Part shown: positions 6,400 through 14,484 of the stretch, one piece after another | Position numbering within the stretch: position 1 is the first letter of the stretch | Layout of the letters: each line of letters starts with the position of its first letter | Origin: an uncultured archaeon | GTDB lineage: Archaea; Thermoproteota; Nitrososphaeria; Nitrososphaerales; Nitrosopumilaceae | NCBI GenBank assembly: GCA_950073955.1 | Contig: CATMRH010000025.1 | Location: 1 to 15,645, forward strand | Direction: 5' to 3' | DNA length: 15,645 bases | Made by a program: the position numbers and the translations under genes | The notes under the pieces: model-generated | The model's input: the letters and a program-made list of their open reading frames with translations, nothing else | Databases searched by the model: none | What the model was told of the DNA's origin: nothing

Positions 6400-7422
6400 A
6401 TGAAAACTCGATCAGCAATTTCTGCAGGTATTGTTGTAATTGTATTGTTGTCTGTATTGATAACTCTTAGTTCTAGTGATACTACGCCTGAAAATAAGAT
6501 CCGTATTGCCTATTTTCCAAACATTGGTCATGCTATTCCAATAGTAGGAATAGAAAAAGGATTTTTTGAAGAAAGCATTGGAAATCAAACTAAAATTGAA
6601 ACCAGAGTTTTTGATAGCGGACCACAGGCAATAGAATCTCTATTTGCCAATTCTATTGATCTTGCATATGTTGGACCTGGTCCTGCAATTAACGGATTTT
6701 TGAATTCAGATAATCATAACGTAAAGATTCTTGCAGGTGCTGCAAGTGGCGGTGCCAGCTTTATTGTTCATCCAAACTCTGAAATTAATTCAGTTTCTGA
6801 CTTTGCAGGAAAAAAAATTGCCACTCCTCAAATTGGTAATACGCAAGATGTATCCCTACGTCATTATCTCTCTGAAAATGGATTGAAGTCAGCTGAAAAA
6901 GGCGGGTCTGTAATTGTTTATAATATTTCAAATCCTGATATCTATACCCTATTTGTAAAAGGAGATATTGATGGTGCATGGGTTCCAGAACCTTGGGCCA
7001 CAATTTTAGAAACCGAACTTGGCGGAAAACGATTATTCCATGAAGAAGAACTATGGCCAAACAAAGAATTTGCATCTGTTCTTTTAATTGCAAATACGGA
7101 TTATGTAGAAAAAAATCCAATAATCATTGCTAATTTTTTACAATCTCATCACGAAACAGTAACTTGGATTAATACAAATCCTGTTGAAACTAGAATTGTT
7201 TTTAATGATTTTCTAAATTCCTATTTAGGACAATCTTTGTCTGATGATGTTGTAGATATTGCATTGTCTAATATTGTAATTACCGCAGATCCCTTACATA
7301 ATTCCATTTTTTCTTTTGCTGAAAGAGCTGATGCACTAGGATATCTGGGAAGAAATGGATATGATTTATCAGAAATTTTTTTCAATTTTGATGTAAATTC
7401 TATAGTGGAGGAAAGTACGTAG
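6400..7422 (+). CDS. ABC transporter substrate-binding protein, SsuA/NMT1 (nitrate/sulfonate/taurine) class
   Basis: A 340-residue extracytoplasmic solute-binding protein. Residues about 8-24 are a hydrophobic stretch after MKTRS: a signal peptide or N-terminal membrane anchor, with no lipobox cysteine. The mature part starts KIRIAYFPNIGHAIP near 33 and shows the NMT1/SsuA pattern: an IEKGFFEE block (about 51-58), DLAYVGPGPAINGF (87-100) and DGAWVPEPWAT (about 191-201). It would capture a small ligand outside the membrane and hand it to the permease encoded two genes downstream. The family handles nitrate, sulfonates, taurine, bicarbonate, riboflavin and thiamine precursors; motifs visible here do not decide. 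Its TAG is directly followed by the ATPase ATG. Confidence 0.85.
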   Translation: MKTRSAISAGIVVIVLLSVLITLSSSDTTPENKIRIAYFPNIGHAIPIVGIEKGFFEESIGNQTKIETRVFDSGPQAIESLFANSIDLAYVGPGPAINGFLNSDNHNVKILAGAASGGASFIVHPNSEINSVSDFAGKKIATPQIGNTQDVSLRHYLSENGLKSAEKGGSVIVYNISNPDIYTLFVKGDIDGAWVPEPWATILETELGGKRLFHEEELWPNKEFASVLLIANTDYVEKNPIIIANFLQSHHETVTWINTNPVETRIVFNDFLNSYLGQSLSDDVVDIALSNIVITADPLHNSIFSFAERADALGYLGRNGYDLSEIFFNFDVNSIVEEST

Positions 7423-8187
7423 ATGACTAAGTTAGAAGCAAAAAATATTGTGAAGCATTTTAGTCATGAATCTCACAAGCTTACTGCACTAGATGGAATT
7501 AACCTAAAAGTTGAGGCTGGTGACTTTGTATGTTTGGTAGGCCCCTCTGGATGTGGGAAATCAACATTTTTACGAATAATTGCAGGTCTGGAGAAACCGG
7601 ATGAGGGACAAATTATGTTTGATGGTCATCCTGTTACTGAGACTAGTCCTGAGAGAATTATGGTATTTCAGGAGGGTGCGTTATTCCCGTGGCTTAAAGT
7701 TCAAGATAATGTAGAATTTGGATTAAAGATGGCAGGTATTCCAAAAGAGGAACGAGCAAAGATATCCAATAGATATTTGGATATGATGCAACTAACAAAA
7801 TTTGCAAATTCTTATACTTATCAACTTTCAACTGGAATGAAACAACGTGTAGCTATTGCTAGAGCTCTTGTGATGGATCCTGATGTATTATTGATGGATG
7901 AACCCTTTGCATCACTTGATGCTCAGACTCGTGATTTGTTATTAGTTGAGATGCAGCTAATTTGGGAAAAAACAAAGAAGACAATTTTGTTTGTAACTCA
8001 TAATGTTGCAGAAGCTGCAGTTCTTGGAACCAAAATAGCTGTTTTCAGTAACCGCCCATCAATTATAAAAAAAGAATTTGAAAATAATTTTCCACGACCT
8101 AGAGTTACTGAAGATGAATCATTACTCAAACTACAACAAGATATCTTAGCAGAACTTAGACCTGAGGTAAAGAAAAGTAGAGAGTGA
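7423..8187 (+). CDS. ABC transporter ATP-binding protein, SsuB/TauB class
   Basis: A 254-residue nucleotide-binding subunit with every expected motif: Walker A GPSGCGKST (40-48), Q-loop FQEG (82-85), signature LSTGMKQR (135-142), Walker B LLMDEP (156-161), D-loop SLD (164-166) and switch histidine in VTHN (H193). The signature has threonine in place of the first glycine of LSGG. It hydrolyses ATP on the cytoplasmic face to power import through the downstream permease. The start abuts the preceding stop with no gap; GGAGG at 7407-7411 lies 11 bases before the ATG. Closest class is SsuB/TauB/NrtD by neighbours and motif style; substrate unknown. Confidence 0.88.
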   Translation: MTKLEAKNIVKHFSHESHKLTALDGINLKVEAGDFVCLVGPSGCGKSTFLRIIAGLEKPDEGQIMFDGHPVTETSPERIMVFQEGALFPWLKVQDNVEFGLKMAGIPKEERAKISNRYLDMMQLTKFANSYTYQLSTGMKQRVAIARALVMDPDVLLMDEPFASLDAQTRDLLLVEMQLIWEKTKKTILFVTHNVAEAAVLGTKIAVFSNRPSIIKKEFENNFPRPRVTEDESLLKLQQDILAELRPEVKKSRE

Positions 8188-8192
8188 TAATT

Positions 8193-8951
8193 ATGGGAAA
8201 AAATTTTACACCTCATAGAATTGCATTTTACGTTGGAATCATTGTAATTTGGCAAATTATTTCAATGGTTGGAGTTTGGCCTGATAATATTTTTCCATCT
8301 CCATATGAAGTAGCTGAAGACCTGGCATATAGTGCAGCCGACGGTAGTCTGTTTTATGGAATCGCAACTAGCATGTGGAGATTATCAATTGGATTAGCAA
8401 TTGCAATTAGTGGAGGAGTCGTCTTAGGAATTTTCATGGCAAGAGTTGAAGTTATCAACCAAACTGTTGGCTCTTTAGTTTTAGGATTGCAATCAATTCC
8501 ATCTATTGCATGGGTCCCACTTGCAATTCTTTGGTTTGGACTAACAGATGGTGGAATAATTTTTGTCACTGCAATTGGGGCAATCTTTGCAGTTACAATA
8601 AACACCTACACTGGAGTCAAAAACATTGATCCTCATTATATTGAGGCTGCAAGAAACATGGGCGCAAAGGGTAGTCAGCTAATTACAGCTGTATTGATAC
8701 CTGCAGCATTTCCATACATGATTTCTGGCTTCAAACAGGGTTGGGCATTTGCATGGAGAGGTGTAATTGGTGCTGAGATATTATTTTCTTTCTTAGGACT
8801 AGGATTCTTACTTAATGCAGGGCGTTCCCTTAATGATGTCTCACAAGTCATTTCAATAATGATTGTAATAATGGTAATTGGTCTTGTAATTGATACAGTT
8901 GTCTTCAAAAAACTGGAAAACAAAGTAATGTCCAGATGGGGATTACAATAA
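8193..8951 (+). CDS. ABC transporter permease, SsuC/TauC class
   Basis: A 252-residue integral membrane protein with about six hydrophobic segments and the cytoplasmic EAA coupling loop EAARNMGAKG (151-160 from this start), which docks on the ATPase. It forms the channel of the importer encoded by the two preceding genes. I chose the ATG at 8193 because GTGAT at 8184-8188 resembles the archaeal Shine-Dalgarno core just before it. An in-frame GTG at 8184, overlapping the ATPase stop by 4 bases, would add three residues and is almost as plausible. A T-rich terminator follows the stop and the convergent MFS gene ends 17 bases away. Confidence 0.86.
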   Translation: MGKNFTPHRIAFYVGIIVIWQIISMVGVWPDNIFPSPYEVAEDLAYSAADGSLFYGIATSMWRLSIGLAIAISGGVVLGIFMARVEVINQTVGSLVLGLQSIPSIAWVPLAILWFGLTDGGIIFVTAIGAIFAVTINTYTGVKNIDPHYIEAARNMGAKGSQLITAVLIPAAFPYMISGFKQGWAFAWRGVIGAEILFSFLGLGFLLNAGRSLNDVSQVISIMIVIMVIGLVIDTVVFKKLENKVMSRWGLQ

Positions 8952-8963
8952 TACACAAAATTA

Positions 8964-8978
8964 TTTTTTTATATTTTT
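8964..8978 (+). terminator. T-rich terminator after the ABC importer operon
   Basis: A run of seven T (8964-8970) followed by ATA and five T (8974-8978) begins 12 bases after the permease stop. Archaeal RNA polymerase commonly terminates at such U-tracts without a hairpin. It overlaps the 3' end of the convergent MFS gene. Confidence 0.5.
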
Positions 8979-10069
8979 ACCTTTAATGATACTACAAACG
9001 CACACACAATAATTGCAATTGCAAAATACATGACTACAACATAGTCAAATGTAAATGCAATAATTCCTGCAATTACTGGGCCTATTACCATACTAATTGA
9101 TAATGTAGAGCTAAAAATTCCAGTTGATGTAGAACGTGGATTATTCTCCATTAGATGAAAGTTTCCTCCAATGAACAAAAACGCCCAAGTTGCACCAACA
9201 AGTGCCATAAATGGCATTGCCATCCACCAATCCGTAATTACTGACAGTCCCACAAATACAAATACAGTACAACCAATTCCAATTTTAAATTTTGTTATAT
9301 TTGAGAAATTAATTCTACTTGCCATTAAATTCATTAAGATAAATGCCGTCAATGTATTTGCAACATAGATAATTGATATTTGATAAAGTTCCGCACCTAA
9401 TTTTTCTATTAACATTAGCGGAAGAATAGTCCATACAGCTGCTGCTCCAATATGTCTTAGTAATAATGACAAAAACAGAAATTTATTTTTTACAATAATT
9501 TTCTTTGTAGTTCCTGGTTCCAGTTCTTTTTCTTGTGATATATTTGGTAACTTGATTGTAAACATTAATCCAATCACAAATGAAGCTGCACTAATCAAGA
9601 AAATTAATTTTAGATCATTTGCAAATCCAGCAGCTGCAATTCCTGCAAGCCATCCTAGTGCATGAAATGAAATTATAGTCGCTGCTTTTTTTCTTTCAAC
9701 ATTTAACTCATATGCATAAGCAATCATTGCAGGAATCATTATTCCACTTGCAATTCCTGCTCCTATTCTTGCCAGAAATAACAAAGTAATATCATCCGCA
9801 AAATAATGCAATCCAAAAGCTGCAGCACATCCTATGAAGCCAATTCTAATGAATTTGAGCCTAGTTCCCTTCTTGTCTGAATGTCTGCCAAAATAGATTT
9901 CAGATAAAATCTGAGCAAAACTAAATGAGGCTACAATAAGCCCAATCTCAAGGATAGAATCTGTGACACCTTTTGCAATTATGGGCATGAATACAAAGAC
10001 AATAGAGACTCCAGCATGCTGAAAAAATGTTGCACTACGAAGTAGATTGGTTACATGTAACTTTTGCAT
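8969..10069 (-). CDS. Major facilitator superfamily transporter
   Basis: A 366-residue, strongly hydrophobic protein with about 11-12 predicted membrane helices in two halves joined by a charged loop near 178-195 (SQEKELEPGTTKK). The loop after the second helix reads GRHSDKKGTR (61-70), matching MFS motif A (GxxxDxxGxR). It is a secondary transporter, probably an exporter-type or drug:H+-antiporter-like member, but the sequence does not show its substrate. It is a single-gene unit convergent with the ABC importer and divergent from the methionine synthase genes. Repeated palindromes at and before its start suggest dedicated regulation. At 366 residues it is slightly short for a 12-helix MFS protein, but no break is visible. 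Confidence 0.82.
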   Translation of the reverse strand: MQKLHVTNLLRSATFFQHAGVSIVFVFMPIIAKGVTDSILEIGLIVASFSFAQILSEIYFGRHSDKKGTRLKFIRIGFIGCAAAFGLHYFADDITLLFLARIGAGIASGIMIPAMIAYAYELNVERKKAATIISFHALGWLAGIAAAGFANDLKLIFLISAASFVIGLMFTIKLPNISQEKELEPGTTKKIIVKNKFLFLSLLLRHIGAAAVWTILPLMLIEKLGAELYQISIIYVANTLTAFILMNLMASRINFSNITKFKIGIGCTVFVFVGLSVITDWWMAMPFMALVGATWAFLFIGGNFHLMENNPRSTSTGIFSSTLSISMVIGPVIAGIIAFTFDYVVVMYFAIAIIVCAFVVSLKVKI

Positions 10070-10083
10070 AAATGTACATGTAA
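10050..10083. promoter_or_regulatory. Two palindromic TACATGTAA repeats at the MFS gene start, candidate operator
   Basis: GTTACATGTAAC (10050-10061, perfect 12-bp palindrome inside the first MFS codons) and TACATGTAA (10075-10083, containing the perfect 8-bp palindrome TACATGTA) repeat the same core with centres 23 bases apart, about two helical turns. One copy lies between the MFS TATA-like element and the start codon, where an archaeal repressor would block transcription. Candidate operator only. Confidence 0.4.
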
Positions 10084-10085
10084 TC

Positions 10086-10094
10086 TATTATTTA
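10086..10094 (-). promoter_or_regulatory. Putative TATA box for the MFS gene
   Basis: The minus strand reads TAAATAATA, centred about 21 bases before the MFS ATG at 10069, so the transcript would be leaderless or nearly so. No Shine-Dalgarno sequence precedes the start, which agrees. Confidence 0.4.
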
Positions 10095-10158
10095 CCTAAT
10101 TTCAACATACGTATCAATCACCTCAATGTTTGTGGATTTTTCTCAAAAGAGTTAAACT

Positions 10159-11145
10159 GTGCCAGAACATTTTGAAATTAAGTTGATAGAAAAAGAATTG
10201 TTTTTAGATGCATTACAAAATAGAATTTTACTTTTTGATGGTGCAATGGGAACTGAGATTCAAAAGCATGATCCAAAACCAGAAGACTTTCCAAACAATC
10301 AAGATGGTTTTAATGATGGTTTAGTAATAACGCATCCAGAATGGATTAAAGAAATTCACAGAAGTTATTTGGATGCAGGAGCTGATTGTATTGAAACAAA
10401 TTCTTTCGGTTCAAACAAAATCAAACTAGATGAATATGGTTTTGGTGATCAAACAGTTGATTTTAATAAAAAAATTGCACAACTAGCATTTGAAGTTTGT
10501 GAAGAATATTTAGAAACACCACGATATGTGATTGGTTCTATGGGTCCAACAGGTTTTCTTCCCAGTTCAACTGATCCTGACTTGGGACAAAAACCACTTG
10601 ATGAAATCCAAGAAGCATTTGAGCTACAAGCAGAAGGATTGATTCTTGGTGGTGTTGATGCATTACTTATCGAAACAAGTCAGGACATCTTAGAAGTAAA
10701 ATTAGTAATTGAAGCATGTCATAACGCCATAGAAAAGACTGGCAAGAAAATTCCAATCATTTCTAATACAACTTTGGATCAATATGGGAAGATGTTACTT
10801 GGAACAAATATCCAAGCTGCATACACCACTGTTTCAGATATGGGAATTGATGTATTTGGATTGAATTGCTCAACTGGCCCAATTGAGATGAATCCGAGTA
10901 TACGATGGCTTGATGAGCAAAATGAACACACTCTCTTGGTAGTTCCAAATGCTGGAATGCCTGAAAATCAAGGAGGAAAGGCAGTATACAAGATGACTCC
11001 AGAAAAGATGAGTAATGCACTAGGTGATTTTCTTGATCAATACAAAAAGGTACGAATTATTGGCGGTTGTTGTGGAACAAATCCTGAACACATCAAAGCC
11101 CTAAGAAAAGTAATTGACGAAAAAGCCAACTCTCTCAAGGGTTAA
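10159..11145 (+). CDS. Methionine synthase, homocysteine S-methyltransferase subunit (MetH N-terminal half)
   Basis: A 328-residue protein equal to the first module of cobalamin-dependent methionine synthase. It opens with LLFDGAMGTEIQ (24-35), typical of the homocysteine-binding barrel. The three zinc-binding cysteines are present: C237 in GLNCSTG and C304-C305 in GGCCGTNPEH. It activates homocysteine on zinc for methyl transfer from methylcobalamin, which must be supplied by the protein encoded next door. The start is GTG; a stop two codons upstream rules out extension, and the next ATG (M30) would cut into the core motif. No good Shine-Dalgarno is visible. Alone it could be a betaine- or S-methylmethionine-type homocysteine methyltransferase, but the next gene lacks this module and completes MetH. 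Confidence 0.88.
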   Translation: MPEHFEIKLIEKELFLDALQNRILLFDGAMGTEIQKHDPKPEDFPNNQDGFNDGLVITHPEWIKEIHRSYLDAGADCIETNSFGSNKIKLDEYGFGDQTVDFNKKIAQLAFEVCEEYLETPRYVIGSMGPTGFLPSSTDPDLGQKPLDEIQEAFELQAEGLILGGVDALLIETSQDILEVKLVIEACHNAIEKTGKKIPIISNTTLDQYGKMLLGTNIQAAYTTVSDMGIDVFGLNCSTGPIEMNPSIRWLDEQNEHTLLVVPNAGMPENQGGKAVYKMTPEKMSNALGDFLDQYKKVRIIGGCCGTNPEHIKALRKVIDEKANSLKG

Positions 11146-11177
11146 GTATTTAGAAAAACTGAGATGATTTTATAATA

Positions 11178-13676
11178 TTGACTATTCCTAGAGTAAGTTC
11201 AGCACTAAAAGCAGTTGATCTAAAACAACTTCCAACCCCCTTAATCATTGGAGAGAGAATTAACACACAAGGTTCTCGTAAAGCAAAGAAGCTAGTTCTT
11301 GCTGATGATTATGATGGTCTAGTTGATTTAGCAAGAGTTCAGGTTGAAGACGGTGCTCATTGTCTTGATGTCTGTGTTGCAACTACTGAACGTTCTGATG
11401 AACGGGAGTTTATGTTAAATCTCGTAAAAAGATTAAGTTTGGAAATTGATGCACCACTTGTAATTGACTCAACTGATCCTGAAGTTATTGAAGCATCAAT
11501 AAAACAAATTCCAGGAAGACCGATTATTAATTCGATTAATCTTGAAGGAGATGGTAGTAGATTTGAAAAGTTAGCACCAATAATGGCAAAGTACGGATTG
11601 CCTTCTATTGCATTATGTATAGGACCAAATGGTATGGCTAAAACTCCAGAACAAAAAGTAGAAACAGCTGAACTTCTTTATGAAACTGGAAAAAAATATG
11701 GATTAAAAATTGAACAATTTATTTTTGATGTTCTTACATTTACTTTAGCTACAGGTGAAGATGAATTTCTTGATGCAGGAAAAAATACTCTAGAGGGAAT
11801 ACGTCTTGTTAAAGAAAAATTTCCAAATTCATTTACTACTTTGGGTCTCAGCAACATCAGCTTTGGCCTTGCTCCATATACAAGAAAAATTATCAATTCA
11901 GTTTTTCTGTATCATGCACTAAAGTCTGGACTTGACACAGTCATTGTAAATGCTAAAGAAATTGTTCCTTATGGTGAGATTGATGAGAAAGAGCGAAAAC
12001 TTACAGAAGATTTAATTTTTAACACACATCCAAATGCACTATCTGAATTAATCTCCTATTTTGAAAATCTAGGTTCTCAAAGCAACACTTCAATCAAAAA
12101 AGTTGACGTTGATCCTTCTTGGCCTCCTGGAAAACGTGCTTACTTTAGAATTCTAAATAGACTCAAAAATGGAATTCAAAATGATGTTGTATCTGCAATT
12201 GCAGAAAAACTAGGTAAAAATGAACTAATCAAAGAAAATGATGGAATTCTATCTCTGGATGCTCCTCAAGAAATTACACATGATGGAGCAATTAGAACCC
12301 TCAATGAAGACTTGCTTCCTGCAATGAAAGAGGTTGGCGACAAATTTGGTGCAGGTGAATTAATCTTGCCATTTGTTCTCAAATCAGCTGAGTGTATGAA
12401 AGCGGCAGTTGATGAACTTGAGAAGTATTTACTAAAAAAAGAGGGAACAAGTAAAGGTAAACTTGTTTTGGGAACTGTTTATGGTGATGTGCATGATATT
12501 GGAAAGAACTTGGTAAAGACAATCTTTCAAAATAATGGTTACACTGTATATGATTTGGGAAAACAAGTTCCATTACAAAAATTCTTAGAAAAAATTGATG
12601 AAGTCAATCCTGATGCTATAGGTTTGTCAGCATTATTGGTTTCAACTTCAAAACAGATGCAGTTTTTTGTGGAGCATGCAAGAAAAAACAAAATGACTCT
12701 CCCAATTCTATGTGGAGGGGCTGCAATTAACACTAACTACATTAACAGAATTGCAAAAATGGATGGAATCTACGAACCTGGTGTATTTTATTGCAATACA
12801 ATGTTTGAAGGACTAAAAACAATGGATATTTTAGTTTCAGATGAAAAACCAAAACTTTTAGCTACATGGAAAGAAAAGATAGAAAATTGGAAAGAAAGAT
12901 CTACAGTTCAAGTAGATTCAGCAAACCTTCCAAAGAGTGACATTAAACCAGTGAATGCTCCAACTCCTAAAAATATTGGAGAACCAATTCGTCTAAAGGC
13001 TGATCAAATTAAGATGGATGAAGTTTGGCAGATGATTAACAAAAAATCACTATTCAAGCTATCTTGGGGTCTTAGGGGGAAAACAGCCTCTGAATCAGAG
13101 GAAGAGCATGAAGATTTGTTAAACCAATGGAAGATTCGAATTATAAGAGAAAAACTCTTCGAGCCTGAGATTGTCTATGGATACTTTAGATGTCACAATA
13201 AAGACGGAAAATTACTTGTTGAAAATCCTACTGGTGATAATGTAGAATTTGATTTCCCACGTTCTACAAAACCAGAACATCTGTGTCTTAATGATTATTT
13301 TGGAGAAGATGACATTGTTGCATTCCAATCAGTAACTGTTGGCAACAGAGTAGTAGAAATGATAGACCAATGGAACAAAGAAGACAAGTATACTGATGCT
13401 TACTATCTGCATGGGTTGGCAGTTGAAGTTGCAGAAGCCTTAGCAGAATGGATCAATAGTAAAATAAAATCTGAATTGGACTTGGAGCAAGGTGGACTCA
13501 GATATAGCTGGGGATACCCTAGCTGCCCTGACGTATCACAACATCAGTTAGTTTGGAAACTTTTGCAACCCGAAAAATCTGGAATGACATTAACTGAATC
13601 AGGTCAAATTATTCCTGAGCAATCAACTGCAGCAATTGTTATTCATCATCCAAAAGCAAAATACTTTGTACTTTAA
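11178..13676 (+). CDS. metH: Methionine synthase, pterin-, cobalamin- and reactivation-domain subunit (MetH C-terminal half)
   Basis: An 832-residue protein with the last three modules of MetH in order. The pterin-binding barrel (about 20-290) starts PLIIGERINTQGSR and includes VIDSTDPEVIE. The cobalamin module has a helical cap (about 320-420) and a B12 fold with GDVHDIGKN, where H439 is the lower cobalt ligand, plus GLSALLVST and CGGAA. The S-adenosylmethionine reactivation domain (about 605-832) contains RYSWGYPSCPD (775-785). It takes a methyl group from a reduced pterin onto cobalamin and passes it to homocysteine on the partner subunit. The start is TTG: an in-frame stop lies just upstream, no nearby ATG exists, and GAGATGAT (11161-11168) sits 9 bases before it. 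It follows the first subunit after 32 bases. Confidence 0.92.
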   Translation: MTIPRVSSALKAVDLKQLPTPLIIGERINTQGSRKAKKLVLADDYDGLVDLARVQVEDGAHCLDVCVATTERSDEREFMLNLVKRLSLEIDAPLVIDSTDPEVIEASIKQIPGRPIINSINLEGDGSRFEKLAPIMAKYGLPSIALCIGPNGMAKTPEQKVETAELLYETGKKYGLKIEQFIFDVLTFTLATGEDEFLDAGKNTLEGIRLVKEKFPNSFTTLGLSNISFGLAPYTRKIINSVFLYHALKSGLDTVIVNAKEIVPYGEIDEKERKLTEDLIFNTHPNALSELISYFENLGSQSNTSIKKVDVDPSWPPGKRAYFRILNRLKNGIQNDVVSAIAEKLGKNELIKENDGILSLDAPQEITHDGAIRTLNEDLLPAMKEVGDKFGAGELILPFVLKSAECMKAAVDELEKYLLKKEGTSKGKLVLGTVYGDVHDIGKNLVKTIFQNNGYTVYDLGKQVPLQKFLEKIDEVNPDAIGLSALLVSTSKQMQFFVEHARKNKMTLPILCGGAAINTNYINRIAKMDGIYEPGVFYCNTMFEGLKTMDILVSDEKPKLLATWKEKIENWKERSTVQVDSANLPKSDIKPVNAPTPKNIGEPIRLKADQIKMDEVWQMINKKSLFKLSWGLRGKTASESEEEHEDLLNQWKIRIIREKLFEPEIVYGYFRCHNKDGKLLVENPTGDNVEFDFPRSTKPEHLCLNDYFGEDDIVAFQSVTVGNRVVEMIDQWNKEDKYTDAYYLHGLAVEVAEALAEWINSKIKSELDLEQGGLRYSWGYPSCPDVSQHQLVWKLLQPEKSGMTLTESGQIIPEQSTAAIVIHHPKAKYFVL

Positions 13677-14410
13677 CTAAATGATTTTTCTAAAAATTCA
13701 TTCAAGCCATTAAAATCACTGGGTGATGTAATCAATACATCTCCTGTAATGTTATGTACTTTTTTTACAAATTCCTCAAACCCTTGACTGTATGATGATA
13801 AATCTAAATTCAAAAATTTGGCTGATTTTTGATTTTTTTCAGAAGGAAATAAGATGATTGGGATTACTGAAAAGCCTTTTAGATTATCTGAGAGATTTTG
13901 CACTTGTTCTGGATTTTGAATCACCTGTGTCATGAATCCTTTAGGATTTGCTTCTAATTTCTTTCTAATTTTAGAAAAATCTGGTTCATTTGAAATTGAA
14001 AGATACAAATCAATTTTTGAATCAATACCCTGTTCTTTTAGTCTCTTTACAACTGTACTTGGAATCTGGCCTAAATCTGACTTCCCAGTTTGTGATGGGT
14101 CACCCATGAGTGCCAAAATCCCTGAAAAGCCTATGGAGATACAATTCTCTACAAACTCTGAAATCTCTTTCTCACTCTTGTCTCTAACTCTTAGACTAAC
14201 TGTAATTGGGATATCTGGAATTTCTTTTCTAATGATCTTCCCAACTTCAATTGGTGAAACTCTTTGATATCCTAACACATTTTCAGTAAGATGTATTGCA
14301 TCACATTTTTTTGAAATAATTTTTATTTTTTTGATAAATTTTGCAATTGATTCATTTGTATCTACTCCTGGTAAAATTTTAGGTGGATTAGCTTCATATC
14401 TGATTGTCAT
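13673..14410 (-). CDS. metF: Methylenetetrahydrofolate reductase-like protein (MetF family)
   Basis: A 245-residue, rather short and divergent MTHFR-family TIM barrel. By comparison with E. coli MetF the key positions are kept: the acidic residue in YEANPP (E6), the threonine in IHLTEN (T42) and the flavin-contacting aspartate in LALMGDPSQ (D104). It would reduce methylene- to methyl-pterin, the methyl donor for the neighbouring methionine synthase. Cofactor (FAD or F420) and carrier (folate or methanopterin type) are not visible. I chose the ATG at 14408-14410: the frame is open 36 codons further to 14518, but that extension is unlike the family, would overlap the divergent Nudix start, and lies across a TATA-like element 26 bases before the chosen start. 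Its stop overlaps the metH stop tail to tail. Confidence 0.8.
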   Translation of the reverse strand: MTIRYEANPPKILPGVDTNESIAKFIKKIKIISKKCDAIHLTENVLGYQRVSPIEVGKIIRKEIPDIPITVSLRVRDKSEKEISEFVENCISIGFSGILALMGDPSQTGKSDLGQIPSTVVKRLKEQGIDSKIDLYLSISNEPDFSKIRKKLEANPKGFMTQVIQNPEQVQNLSDNLKGFSVIPIILFPSEKNQKSAKFLNLDLSSYSQGFEEFVKKVHNITGDVLITSPSDFNGLNEFLEKSFS

Positions 14411-14431
14411 ATTGTCATTTTTTCTATCCTT

Positions 14432-14441
14432 GGTTAAAACC
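14432..14441 (-). promoter_or_regulatory. Putative TATA box for metF, possibly bidirectional
   Basis: The minus strand reads GGTTTTAACC, centred about 26 bases before the metF ATG, predicting a leaderless transcript and supporting that start. On the plus strand the same bases read GGTTAAAACC and lie about 48 bases before the Nudix ATG, so they might serve both directions. Confidence 0.4.
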
Positions 14442-14484
14442 TTTGAATACCAAAACCCAAATGGAATTGTAGGAAAGAAATAAG

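Noticed and set aside
7423..8187. ABC ATPase as defective because the signature reads LSTGM, not LSGGQ
   Set aside because: The essential serine and second glycine are kept, all other motifs are intact, and variants of this kind occur in functional importers of this class.
8354..8956. Minus-strand open frames antisense to the ABC permease
   Set aside because: No domains, no ribosome site and no promoter; they mirror the permease coding frame.
10070..10158. Cobalamin riboswitch before methionine synthase
   Set aside because: The 89-base region is too short and shows no B12-box or multi-stem structure; such riboswitches are also not expected in archaea.
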